The notes under the pieces were generated by a model that saw only the letters and a program-made list of their open reading frames with translations, made no database searches and was not told the origin of the DNA. A stretch of DNA of 64,000 nucleotides from Azophilus sp965199705 (lineage in GTDB: Bacteria; Pseudomonadota; Gammaproteobacteria; Pseudomonadales; Azotimanducaceae), in assembly GCA_965199705.1 (NCBI GenBank), contig OZ241359.1, forward strand, positions 1,116,001-1,180,000. The letters are read 5' to 3'. How positions within the stretch are numbered: the first letter of the stretch is position 1; the number at the start of each line of letters is the position of its first letter. The position numbers and the translations under genes were made by a program. Shown piece by piece: positions 42,520-51,808 of the stretch.

Positions 42520-44523
42520 TCAGACTGTGGCGCCGGCGCCGATGGTCACCAGCAAGGCGCCATGAGCCACCTGCTCGCCGGTGCGAACGTGCACGGCTTC
42601 CACTTCGCCGTCCGCCGGCGCGGTGATGCGATGCTCCATTTTCATGGCCTCCAGCACCAGTAGCAACTGGCCCTTTTGCACGGTTTCGCCTGCCTGCACC
42701 GGAATCGAAAGGACGCTGCCGGGCATGGGGGCGGTCAGGCCGCCGTTGGCGAGGCCGCTCTCGGCATCCGGATAGCGCGGCAGCTCGCGCAGGCTGATAC
42801 CGCCGAGTTCGTCCTGCACGAACCAGGCGTCGTCACGTCTGTCCACCGCAAAGGAGAGCCGACGGTTATCGAGCATCACAGAGACATGACCTTCGCCACA
42901 TTGCAAGGGCGTTGCCAGGATGATGTCGTCGGCATCCGCCTGCATCTCGAAGACGCCGTCCCGCCGGTGCTGATAGCGCAGGCGCAAGGTTTCCGGGCCG
43001 GTATCGAAGTCGAGCCTCTGCCAGGGCATCGTGGAATTGCGCCAGCCGCTTGGCAGGCCGCGCCCGATTCGGGTGCTGGCCCGGCGTCTGGCCTGCGCCT
43101 CCAGGGCAATGGCGATGGCCGCTGCCACCCATTCGCTGCGAGTAACGGCCCGGCGCCGCGCCGGATTGACGCGCTCGATGAAGTCCGTGGTGGTGTCGCC
43201 CGCCAGGAATGCCGGCGTGCGCAGGCAGGCGGCGAGAAAGTCGCGATTGGTCACCAGGCCATGAATGTGCGTGGTTTCCAGCGCCCGCGCCAGCTTCAGC
43301 GCCGCTTCCCGGCGGCTCGGCGCCTGCGCGATCACCTTGGCGATCAGGGCGTCGAAGTGGATGCTGATGTCGCTGCCGGATTCGACGCCTGAATCGAATC
43401 GCGTCTGGCCGTGGCTGGCTGGCCGCCAGATGGCGACATGGCCGGGAGACGGCAGAAATCCCTGCTCCGGATTCTCGGCGTACAGGCGCGCCTCGATAGC
43501 CGCGCCCTGAATCCTGAGATCTGACTGAGTGAATGAGATCGGCTCGCCCTCGGCAATGCGGATCTGCTCGCGCACCAGATCCACGCCGATGATGGCCTCG
43601 GTGACCGGATGCTCGACCTGCAGGCGGGCATTCACTTCCAGGAAGTAGAAGTCTTCGTCCTGCACCAGAAACTCCACCGTGCCGGCGGAGGCGTAGCCGA
43701 GCTTGCGTCCGGCGGCGAGGGCTGCGTCCGTCAGGGCCGCGCGCAGCGCCGGCCCCACCGCCGGCGACGGGGCTTCCTCGATGACCTTCTGGTGGCGTCG
43801 CTGAATCGAACACTCGCGCTCGAAACAGTGCAGCAGATTGCCGTGCAGGTCGCCGAGAATCTGCACTTCCACGTGCCGGGCGCGGTCCAGCCACTTCTCC
43901 AGAAAGAGCGTGCCGTCGGCAAAGGCAGCTGCTGCCTCCCGCCGAGCCCCGGCGATGGCCGGGGCCAGTTCTGCCGGCGTGCGCACGACGCGCATACCGC
44001 GTCCGCCGCCGCCTGCCGCCGCCTTCACCAGGACCGGATAGCCGAGCGTCTCGGCAATGGCCTCCGGGTCTGCCTCGGCATCAAGCGCCATGCCTTCGAG
44101 CGTAGCCACGCCAGCGGCCCGCATCAGGCGTTTGGCGGCCAGTTTGTCTCCCATCTGGGCAATCACGTCCGGCGCCGGCCCGACCCAGGCGATGCCAGCG
44201 TCGAGCACCGCCTGAGCGAAGGCGGCGTTTTCCGACAGGAAGCCGTAGCCGGGATGCACGGCGTCAGCGCCCGTCTGCTTGCAGGCGTCCACGATCTTGT
44301 CGATGTCGAGGTAGGTTTCGCGCGCCGTTTCACCTTGCAGGGCAAAGGCGCTGCCCGCTTCCTGCACGAAGGGCGCGCCGGCGTCGCCGTCGGCATGGAC
44401 GGCGACAGTGGATATGCCCATGCCGTGCGCGGTGCGCTGGATGCGACGCGCAATCTCGCCGCGATTGGCGATCAGCAGGCGGCTGATCGGCTTGATCTCG
44501 GGCACTGGCGTTACATCCGCCAT
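42520..44523 (-). CDS. Acyl-CoA carboxylase, biotin carboxylase/biotin carrier subunit
   Basis: 667 residues. Biotin carboxylase domain: ISRLLIANRGEIARRIQRTAHGMG, the ATP-grasp GGGGRGMRVVRT, FLEVNARLQVEHPVTEAIIGVDLV. The C-terminal biotin domain has EAMKMEH with the biotinyl Lys. It is the alpha subunit of a methylcrotonyl-, geranyl- or propionyl-CoA type enzyme. The atuA-like gene in the operon favours geranyl-CoA, but methylcrotonyl-CoA is equally compatible. Overlaps the beta-subunit gene by 13 bases. Confidence 0.9.
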   Translation of the reverse strand: MADVTPVPEIKPISRLLIANRGEIARRIQRTAHGMGISTVAVHADGDAGAPFVQEAGSAFALQGETARETYLDIDKIVDACKQTGADAVHPGYGFLSENAAFAQAVLDAGIAWVGPAPDVIAQMGDKLAAKRLMRAAGVATLEGMALDAEADPEAIAETLGYPVLVKAAAGGGGRGMRVVRTPAELAPAIAGARREAAAAFADGTLFLEKWLDRARHVEVQILGDLHGNLLHCFERECSIQRRHQKVIEEAPSPAVGPALRAALTDAALAAGRKLGYASAGTVEFLVQDEDFYFLEVNARLQVEHPVTEAIIGVDLVREQIRIAEGEPISFTQSDLRIQGAAIEARLYAENPEQGFLPSPGHVAIWRPASHGQTRFDSGVESGSDISIHFDALIAKVIAQAPSRREAALKLARALETTHIHGLVTNRDFLAACLRTPAFLAGDTTTDFIERVNPARRRAVTRSEWVAAAIAIALEAQARRRASTRIGRGLPSGWRNSTMPWQRLDFDTGPETLRLRYQHRRDGVFEMQADADDIILATPLQCGEGHVSVMLDNRRLSFAVDRRDDAWFVQDELGGISLRELPRYPDAESGLANGGLTAPMPGSVLSIPVQAGETVQKGQLLLVLEAMKMEHRITAPADGEVEAVHVRTGEQVAHGALLVTIGAGATV

Positions 44524-46142
44524 GTGCCGAACTCCCTGGTTCCGGACACCTGGTTGTTGCAGGCAGCGGAGAGAGACAGGGCGATGACCGCGCGCGTGTC
44601 GCGTGGATCGATCATGCCGTCGTCAGAGACCCGGGACGTAGCGTAGAGGCCCTTGGAGCGCTCTTCCGCCCAGTGTTCGGCAATAGCTGCGCGCTCTGCG
44701 TCCGCAGCTTCATCGAACTTCTGCCCCCGACGCCTGGCTGCCGCCCGCCCGACTATCGACATCACCCCGGCCATCTGCTTCGGCCCCATGACGGCGATCT
44801 TGGCGAAGGGCCAGATCCAGGTGAATCTGGGGCCGAAGGCGCGCCCGCTCATGCCGTAGTTGCCGGCCCCGTAGGAGGCGCCGGTGATGATGCTGATGTG
44901 CGGCACGGTGGAGTTGGACACCGCATTGATGAGCTTCGAGCCATTCTTGGTGATGCCGCTCTGCTCGAAGTCCGTGCCGACGATGAAGCCGGTGATGTTG
45001 TGCAGAAAGATCAGCGGGGTATCGATCTGATTGCAGAGCTGGATAAACTGCGCGCCCTTTTCCGAGGATTCCGAGAAGAGCGCGCCGTTGTTGCCGAGCA
45101 GACCCACCGGGTAGCCATGAATGCGCGCCCAGCCGCAGACCAGGGTGGGGCCGTAGAGTGGCTTGAATTCCTCGAAAGCCGAGCCATCGACGATGCGGGC
45201 GATCACCTCGCGCATGTCGAAGGGCGTGCGCAGGTCAGTGGTCACGATTCCGAGCAGGTCCTCCGGGTTGCACACCGGCTCGCTGAATTCCCCGGCTGGC
45301 GCCGGGCCCTGCTTGCGCCAGTTCAGATGCGCCAGCACCTCGCGGCACATGCGAATGGCGTCCAGTTCGTCACGCGCCAGATAGTCGCCGAGTCCAGACA
45401 CTTGCGCGTGCATCTCGCCACCGCCGAGGCTCTCCTCGTCGGCATCCTCGCCGGTAGCCATCTTGACCAGTGGCGGCCCGCCCAGGAACACGCGTGACTG
45501 CTTGCGAATGAAGATGTTGTAGTCGCTCATCCCCGGCTGATAGGCGCCGCCGGCGGTCGAGGCCCCGAACACCACCGAGATGGTGGGAATCCGCAGCTTC
45601 GAAAGCTCGGTGATCTCGTAGAACAGGCGCCCGGATTCGGCAAAGTGCTCGGTTTCCCGGCGAATGGCGGCTTCTGGATCCTGCCCTGCCTCGCCGCGCA
45701 GGTCGGCGCCGGCAGATTCCACGAACTGCACATAGGGCAGGCGATTCTCGCGCGCGATCTGCAACCCGCGCATCAGCTTCTTGGCGTTGAACGGATTGAA
45801 GGCGCCGGCGCGCACCGATGGATCATGGCCGAGAATGACGCACTCCACATCCTCGACCACGCCGATGCCAACCACAAAGCCGGAACCCACCGTATAGGCG
45901 GAGCGCCAGGCCGCCAGCGGGCTGATTTCCAGAAACGGAGAATCCCGGTCCAGCAGCGCCGCGATGCGTTCCCGAATCGGCATCTTGCCGCGCGCCGCCA
46001 GCCGCGCTGTCGCCTCCGGCCCGCCGCCGCGCGCCGCTTCGTCCTGCAGCGACTGCAACTCGTCGAGCGCAGCCCGCATGTCGGCCAGATTCTTCCAGAA
46101 TCCGGCGGCTTTCGTATCCAGCCGACTCTCAAGAACGGGCAT
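44511..46142 (-). CDS. Acyl-CoA carboxylase, carboxyltransferase subunit
   Basis: 543 residues. Carboxyltransferase family: RGKMPIRERIAALLDRDSPFLEISPLAAW, CVILGHDPSVRAGAFNPFNAKKLMRGLQIA, VFGASTAGGAYQPGMSDY, PLIFLHNITGFIVGTDFE, and GASYGAGNYGMSGRAFGPRFTWIWP. Length and motifs fit MccB/AtuC rather than PccB. First gene of the operon; its 5' flank is a 170-base divergent promoter region shared with the AAA/DUF4143 gene. Confidence 0.9.
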   Translation of the reverse strand: MPVLESRLDTKAAGFWKNLADMRAALDELQSLQDEAARGGGPEATARLAARGKMPIRERIAALLDRDSPFLEISPLAAWRSAYTVGSGFVVGIGVVEDVECVILGHDPSVRAGAFNPFNAKKLMRGLQIARENRLPYVQFVESAGADLRGEAGQDPEAAIRRETEHFAESGRLFYEITELSKLRIPTISVVFGASTAGGAYQPGMSDYNIFIRKQSRVFLGGPPLVKMATGEDADEESLGGGEMHAQVSGLGDYLARDELDAIRMCREVLAHLNWRKQGPAPAGEFSEPVCNPEDLLGIVTTDLRTPFDMREVIARIVDGSAFEEFKPLYGPTLVCGWARIHGYPVGLLGNNGALFSESSEKGAQFIQLCNQIDTPLIFLHNITGFIVGTDFEQSGITKNGSKLINAVSNSTVPHISIITGASYGAGNYGMSGRAFGPRFTWIWPFAKIAVMGPKQMAGVMSIVGRAAARRRGQKFDEAADAERAAIAEHWAEERSKGLYATSRVSDDGMIDPRDTRAVIALSLSAACNNQVSGTREFGTWRM

Positions 46143-46287
46143 CCGCGCCTCACGCGCAACGGAAAACGTGAAAGCTACCAGAAAGTGGGGTTGGCGGGGG
46201 TTGCATTCGTGATTGGCTGTGTGTGCAAAGCCAGGGCGTCACGGTGGTCGGCGAGCAGAGGATTGGCGCATACACATATCGATATAT

Positions 46288-46305
46288 ATTACTCAATAGC
46301 GTAAT
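46288..46305. promoter_or_regulatory. AT-rich inverted repeat in a divergent promoter region
   Basis: ATTAC-N8-GTAAT lies in an unusually AT-rich patch (TATATATTACTC) ten bases before the ATG of the AAA/DUF4143 gene. Its position would let a repressor or the encoded proteins control that operon. Function inferred only. Confidence 0.4.
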
Positions 46306-46314
46306 GTAACGCCC

Positions 46315-47625
46315 ATGCAGTCTTTCGAACGAGCTCAGGTGGGCGTCTTGCGGAGTCGCTTGGCGGAGACGCCACACCGGATCATCTCCATTTTCGGGCC
46401 CCGGCAGACTGGCAAGACCACCATTGTGCGCCAGGCGCTTCGACGCCACCCGGGACCGAGCCGTTACCTGGCTGTAGATGATCTGGCGGCGCCGGAGTCT
46501 GCCGGCTTTCACGGCTCCACGCCCTTGTCCGGCGCCGGACCGGAAGCGCGCAATGCCGAGTGGCTGATCGGCCACTGGCAAGCTGCGCGTCGGCGGGCCC
46601 AGACGGATTTGGGCGGATATCCTGTGCTGGTGTTCGACGAGATTCAGAAGATTCCGGCCTGGTCCGAAGTGGTCAAGGGCTTGTGGGATGCGGATCGATT
46701 CAGCGAGACGCCATTGCACATCGTCATTCTCGGCTCGGCGCCGCTGCTGATGCAGTCCGGGCTGCGTGAAAGCCTTGCCGGGCGGTTCGAACCCATACAC
46801 GTCTCGCACTGGTCATACGAGGAAATGGCGCGGGCCTTCGGGTTTTCCCTGGATCAATACCTCTACTATGGCGGCTATCCTGGCCTGGCCCGTTACACCG
46901 ACGAAGAACCGCGCTGGCGCAATCAGGCGCAGCACGTGATCATTGAGCCGAGCGTCGAAGCCGATGTGCTGGCGATGACGCGGGTGGACAAGCCGGCTCT
47001 GTTGCGCCGACTCTTCGGTATGGGCGCCGAGCAATCCGGGCAGGTCATCTCCTACAACAAACTGCTTGGGCAGCTGCATGATGCTGGCAACACCACCACT
47101 CTGGCGCGCTATCTCGACCTGCTCGGCCAAACCGGCCTGTTGACCGGGCTGCAAAAGCACGCGGGTCAAGCGCATCGCCGTCGCGGGTCGAGCCCCAAGC
47201 TCTGCGTGCTGAACCCGGCCCTGATGACGGCAGTTTCCAGCTACACCTTTGATTCGGCGCGCGCAGACCGTACTCAGTGGGGGCGCGTCGTGGAGAGCGC
47301 AGTCGGCGCCCACCTGGTCAATACCGCCGGTTCCATCACCCGAGTCGAGTACTGGCGCGAGAATGGATATGAAGTGGATTTCGTGTTGCGCCGCGGCGCT
47401 CGGCTGGTCGCCATCGAAGTCAAGGCCAGGAGCCGCGCCAAGCATGGCGACCAACGGGGCCTGACAGCGTTCATGAAGCGGTTCCGTACGCATCGTGCGC
47501 TGATCGTCAGTGGCCCCGGGTCAGAATTGCCAGAACCTGTGCAAGGCGCCGAGGCGGGCGTCGAAGTGATTGCCCTGGATCAGTTTCTGATGCAGCCCGC
47601 TGACGCCTGGTTCGAGCCAACATGA
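46315..47625 (+). CDS. AAA ATPase with C-terminal DUF4143 (PD-(D/E)XK-like) domain
   Basis: 436 residues. The N-terminal AAA_14 domain has the P-loop FGPRQTGKTT (28-36), Walker B YPVLVFDEIQKIP (about 103-114), and ILGSAPLLMQSGLRESLAGRFEPI. A helical middle (YGGYPGL, then LARYLDLLGQTGLLTGL) is typical of DUF4143 proteins. The end, YEVDFVLRRGARLVAIEVKA, gives a nuclease-like Asp355...Glu368-x-Lys370. These ATPases are widespread and mostly uncharacterised. Its stop overlaps the next gene's start by four bases, so this copy is translationally coupled to a giant NTPase. Confidence 0.87.
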   Translation: MQSFERAQVGVLRSRLAETPHRIISIFGPRQTGKTTIVRQALRRHPGPSRYLAVDDLAAPESAGFHGSTPLSGAGPEARNAEWLIGHWQAARRRAQTDLGGYPVLVFDEIQKIPAWSEVVKGLWDADRFSETPLHIVILGSAPLLMQSGLRESLAGRFEPIHVSHWSYEEMARAFGFSLDQYLYYGGYPGLARYTDEEPRWRNQAQHVIIEPSVEADVLAMTRVDKPALLRRLFGMGAEQSGQVISYNKLLGQLHDAGNTTTLARYLDLLGQTGLLTGLQKHAGQAHRRRGSSPKLCVLNPALMTAVSSYTFDSARADRTQWGRVVESAVGAHLVNTAGSITRVEYWRENGYEVDFVLRRGARLVAIEVKARSRAKHGDQRGLTAFMKRFRTHRALIVSGPGSELPEPVQGAEAGVEVIALDQFLMQPADAWFEPT

Positions 47626-50600
47626 TTGTCTCGCGCGCCTGTACCGAAGTCGGCAGGCCGAACAGTCGGAACACCGCTCCGTCTGAATCGTCTTCGCGCC
47701 CGCTTGAAGAGTTCGAATCCTGCGCCGCCTATGTGTTGCTTGGCGATCCCGGGGCCGGCAAGACCACTTCGTTTGCGGCGCAAAGCGAAGCGGCCGGGCC
47801 GGACGCCGAGTGCGTCAGCGCTCGCGACTTCTTGGCTTTGAATCCGGACCGGTGGCGGCACAAGACCTTGTTCATTGACGGTCTTGATGAAGTGCGGGCG
47901 GGTAAAGCGGACCCCCGCCCGCCGTTCGACAAGATTCGCCAACGCCTCGAATTGCTCGGCAATCCGCGCTTTCGCCTGTCTTGCCGAGAAGCGGATTGGC
48001 TTGGCGAGCAGGACCGGGAACGGCTGGCGGCAATTTCGCCCGACGGCGACGTCACTGTGCTTCGTCTCGATCCACTGAGCGAAAGCGACATCAAGAAGCT
48101 GATATCAGATCGGCTGGACGCGGCTGACGCCACTGACTTTATTGAGTCTGCGCACGACAAGGGCGTGTACGGCCTGCTCGGCAACCCGCAGACGCTGACA
48201 ATGCTCGCGGCCGTGGTGGCTGCTACCGGGGCTTGGCCGCCAAGCCGTCGCGAGCTGTTCGAGGCAGCCTGTCGCAGGATGACGCAGGAGCAGAACAAGG
48301 AGCACCTGGCGGCGAATCGAGGGCGTCCATCCGGTCCCGATGCGCTTCTTGATACCGCCGGGCAACTGTTTGCGCTGATGCTGCTGTCTGGCAAGGCGGG
48401 CTTTGTGCAGCATGGCGTTGATGCTGCCGACGACTTTGCCCACTTCGCAGCATGCGGCGTCAAACCGAAGCAGGCGCGCAGGGTGCTGGCGACGAGCCTC
48501 TTTGCCGCAGCCGCGTCGGCGCCTGGGCGCCTTGCGCCAGTACACCGTCACGTGGCGGAGTATCTGGGGGCGCGCTATCTTGCTCAACGCATCAAGGAGG
48601 GCGTCCCTTCAAGACGTGTGCTCGCACTGCTGACAGCCGACAAGCAAGGGGTGGCGACAGCGCTCAGAGGTCTCGTTGCCTGGCTGGCCGCGCTCAATCA
48701 GGAAGCATGTGCCGATCTGGTAGCGCTCGACCCTGCGGGCGTCAGTCTGTATGGCGATGTTTCCGGTTTGTCGGTTGCGCACAAGCGCGCGCTTCTGGAG
48801 CGCCTGCCGAGACAGTTGATGCGACAAGCGCCGGACACCGCCGACCTCTGGGACTACGTTCGGCGTCAAGCGTCGGCTTTCACGTCACTCGTCAGCGAGG
48901 ACATGGCCGGGCCGATTGGCGACCTGCTGCGTGACCCTGGCCGAGATGAGGCGCGCCAGATAATTGTTACCTTCGTATCGGGGGTGCTCGCGTATGGCGA
49001 GCCTCGGCCCGAGCTTGCCGATGTTCTCTTGCGTACGGTTTGCGATCCAACCTGGTCGGAGCGCGTCAGGTGCGTAGCGCTGGACGCCTTTGTTCACCAA
49101 TGCACAAATGACGCGCAACGGGTTGATGGGCTCAAGCGCGTGCTGACGCGCATCAAGGCCGGAGACCTGGCTGATGCGGACGAGGATCTGCGCGGAACCA
49201 TCCTCGCAGCGTTGTACCCAGCGGATATCTCGCCGGTAGAGACTTGGCGTTGCATGTATGAACGGGACCGGGAGTCGTTCCACTTCAGGCGATGGTGGCG
49301 GTTCTGGACCGATCGGCTTGTGCAAGCATCCTCATCAGATCAAGTCGCCGAACATCTGGACATCCTTGTGACGCGAGGGGAGGAGTTGCGTCCTGCGCTG
49401 GAGAGCCACGATTTGCAGGACTTGCCCTTGCAGCTGTTGGCGCGGGGTCTTCAAGAGTGTGGCGACGCATTGTCCATGTCCATCGTGCGTTTGTACGACT
49501 GGCTTGACACAGGCTTGCCGCGCCATTGGCAGGCGCCGAGGCGCGGCAATTGGACCGAGGCGATTCACGGTTGGCTGGCGGAGCGCCCTGATGTCCGGTG
49601 CGCCATCGTCGCGGAAGGGCTGGGGCGATGCCTTGCAGAAGTTGATTTCATCAGGCTGCGCTGGGATAGCCGCTTGTACGGCGCCGCGCTACCGCCGAAT
49701 CTTGGGCAGCTCTGCCTGGATCGAGCTCTGGCCGTCGAGGACCGGAGTCTGGCCAGGCGCCTTCTGTACGAAGCCCTGCAGACCCTGTTCAACCAGAGCG
49801 GTAACGCGGGCCTTTCACTTGAAATCGTCCAGTCTCGGGTGAAGGGCCACAGGCTTGCCGAAGCGTTGCCGGGCCTGTTGTACTGCCCTCTGGATGACGA
49901 CTACTGGAAGGACCGGGCCGAGGCGCAAACCTTCCGGGCCGAACGGGAACGAAGCGACAGGAAATTGATTGACGCCGTTCGCCGGGATGAGACGGCGCTG
50001 CGCAAGAATCAGGGACAGCCGCGCTTGCTACATCATTTTGCGGACAAGTACTGGTGGGCGGTGCAATCCGGGGAGGACCCGGCAAGCAGCTTCGATGCCC
50101 TGCTTGGCGGCAATAGGCGGCTGACGGAAGCCGTACTGGCTGGTCTGCGCCAGACGCCAAGCCGGGCGGATATTCCGGACCTGGTGCAACTGGGCAGGCT
50201 GGACGCAAGAAACCTCCGTCATCCGCTTGCCTTGCCGGTGATTGTGGGCCTCCGGGAACGCGCCAGGAGCAGAGCCGAGCACTCGCCTGCGCTCCAGACG
50301 AGCCAGTTGGAGAAGGCGCTGGTGTGTCGCTACTTTACTGGCCGGCCCGATCTGGATGCCGAAGGCGGGCAGTGGTACGAGAAATTGCTGATCGACAACC
50401 CGCAACTGATCGCGGATGTTCTGATGCAATGCGCCGGTTCGGACACCCGTGGCGAGCTATACGCTCAGGCCGTCTATCCGCTCGCACACGACCGTGGTCA
50501 TGCAGCGGTGGCCCGCCTCGTCTGCTTGCCGCTGCTGGAAGCGTTTCCGATCCGATGCGCCAGGCGCCGATTGAAGGACCTCGACACCCTGCTCTGGGCT

Positions 50601-51731
50601 GCCTTGCAACATGCCGACCACATCCAGCTATGCGATTTGATTGCCCGAAAGTTGGCGCACAAGAGCATGACCGTCGCCGAACGCGCGCACTGGCTCTGTG
50701 CCGGGTTCGCAGCCGATCCGAGCCGTTGGCTTGCGCCCTTGCGGGAACACCTGCAAGACCGGGATCAGCGCATCCGCGAATTGGTCGGCTTTTTCTGTTC
50801 GGGGGAATCCCTGACATTCCTGTTCAGACGTCTGGACGCTGCCGCGCAAGCCTTTCTGATTGAATATCTCGGGCGCTCGTCGGCGCCGGATCCCTGGCCG
50901 AAGGACGATGACGCCATGATAGTATCTTCCGCGCACCATGCGTCCGAAGCCACGCGACGATTGCTGGATTCGCTGGCCGGCTCGTCCGAACCGGACGCGG
51001 ACGACATGCTCGCCGGACTCGAAGACAATGCGGCATTGACCGTATGGAGGCCCTCATTGGCGCGCATTCGGGCTGCCCGGACGGTTGCGCTCAGGGATGC
51101 GCTGCATCGCTATCCGAGCATTGCGAAGATTCTGGAGACGCTGGCGGGCGGGCCGCCCGCCAATGCCGCCGATCTGGCGGCATTGCTTGTGGAGCGGATC
51201 AACGACCTCGCAAAGCGCGTTCGGGACGACAACCCCAACGGCTGGCGGCAATACTGGAACGAGGATCAATACGGTCACGCGACCACCCAAAAGCCCGAGG
51301 ACTCCTGCCGGGACGCTCTGCTGTCAGCCCTGCGCCCGTATCTGCCAAGTGGCGTGGACGCCCAACCCGAAGGCCAGTACGCGGACGGCAAACGGGCCGA
51401 TATCCGGGTTGCCTGCAAGGGCACGGACAAGGACATGGAAGTGCCCATCGAGATCAAGCGAGACAGTAGCAGCGATCTCTGGCGCGCACCCAGGGATCAG
51501 CTGATTGCCAGATACACCCGAGCTCCGGGCGCCGCTGGATACGGCATCTATCTTGTGTTCTGGTTCGGCGAAGGCCGGGGCCGCGACATGCCCCTGTCGC
51601 CGGACGGCGCCAGACCCGCCGGACCATCGGAGCTGAAAGCGGCGCTTGAAGCAGGGCTGCCCGCGGACAGCGCCGACAAGATATCAGTCTGTGTGCTGGA
51701 TGTGAGCAAGCCGGTGGATGGCGGTAGCTGA
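47622..51731 (+). CDS. Giant NACHT/STAND-like NTPase with C-terminal PD-(D/E)XK nuclease-like domain
   Basis: 1369 residues. The N-terminal NTPase has Walker A GDPGAGKTT (41-49), the NACHT-type Walker B TLFIDGLDEV (82-91), and RFRLSCREADW (116-126). The winged-helix part ends with HRHVAEYLGARYLAQRI. A long alpha-helical repeat-like region fills residues about 330-1200. The C-terminus carries KRADIRV (Asp1260), PIEIKRD (Glu1277, Lys1279) and RDQL (Gln1293), a plausible PD-(D/E)XK site. NACHT NTPases in bacteria are often phage sensors. Here the putative effector is at the C-terminus, opposite to most Avs proteins. I cannot match it to a named system; no membrane segment or signal peptide is seen. 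Confidence 0.75.
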   Translation: MIVSRACTEVGRPNSRNTAPSESSSRPLEEFESCAAYVLLGDPGAGKTTSFAAQSEAAGPDAECVSARDFLALNPDRWRHKTLFIDGLDEVRAGKADPRPPFDKIRQRLELLGNPRFRLSCREADWLGEQDRERLAAISPDGDVTVLRLDPLSESDIKKLISDRLDAADATDFIESAHDKGVYGLLGNPQTLTMLAAVVAATGAWPPSRRELFEAACRRMTQEQNKEHLAANRGRPSGPDALLDTAGQLFALMLLSGKAGFVQHGVDAADDFAHFAACGVKPKQARRVLATSLFAAAASAPGRLAPVHRHVAEYLGARYLAQRIKEGVPSRRVLALLTADKQGVATALRGLVAWLAALNQEACADLVALDPAGVSLYGDVSGLSVAHKRALLERLPRQLMRQAPDTADLWDYVRRQASAFTSLVSEDMAGPIGDLLRDPGRDEARQIIVTFVSGVLAYGEPRPELADVLLRTVCDPTWSERVRCVALDAFVHQCTNDAQRVDGLKRVLTRIKAGDLADADEDLRGTILAALYPADISPVETWRCMYERDRESFHFRRWWRFWTDRLVQASSSDQVAEHLDILVTRGEELRPALESHDLQDLPLQLLARGLQECGDALSMSIVRLYDWLDTGLPRHWQAPRRGNWTEAIHGWLAERPDVRCAIVAEGLGRCLAEVDFIRLRWDSRLYGAALPPNLGQLCLDRALAVEDRSLARRLLYEALQTLFNQSGNAGLSLEIVQSRVKGHRLAEALPGLLYCPLDDDYWKDRAEAQTFRAERERSDRKLIDAVRRDETALRKNQGQPRLLHHFADKYWWAVQSGEDPASSFDALLGGNRRLTEAVLAGLRQTPSRADIPDLVQLGRLDARNLRHPLALPVIVGLRERARSRAEHSPALQTSQLEKALVCRYFTGRPDLDAEGGQWYEKLLIDNPQLIADVLMQCAGSDTRGELYAQAVYPLAHDRGHAAVARLVCLPLLEAFPIRCARRRLKDLDTLLWAALQHADHIQLCDLIARKLAHKSMTVAERAHWLCAGFAADPSRWLAPLREHLQDRDQRIRELVGFFCSGESLTFLFRRLDAAAQAFLIEYLGRSSAPDPWPKDDDAMIVSSAHHASEATRRLLDSLAGSSEPDADDMLAGLEDNAALTVWRPSLARIRAARTVALRDALHRYPSIAKILETLAGGPPANAADLAALLVERINDLAKRVRDDNPNGWRQYWNEDQYGHATTQKPEDSCRDALLSALRPYLPSGVDAQPEGQYADGKRADIRVACKGTDKDMEVPIEIKRDSSSDLWRAPRDQLIARYTRAPGAAGYGIYLVFWFGEGRGRDMPLSPDGARPAGPSELKAALEAGLPADSADKISVCVLDVSKPVDGGS

Positions 51732-51808
51732 CCGGCGTAGATTCTGGCAACACCCACGCCTGCTTTCGCATAAACTCCCCCTCGCTCACGGTCAGGCGGG
51801 TTGATGGC

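Noticed and set aside
41032..42663. 543-codon plus-strand frame across the AtuA/enoyl-CoA hydratase genes
   Set aside because: Antisense to two recognised genes and spans their boundary, so it is not a real gene.
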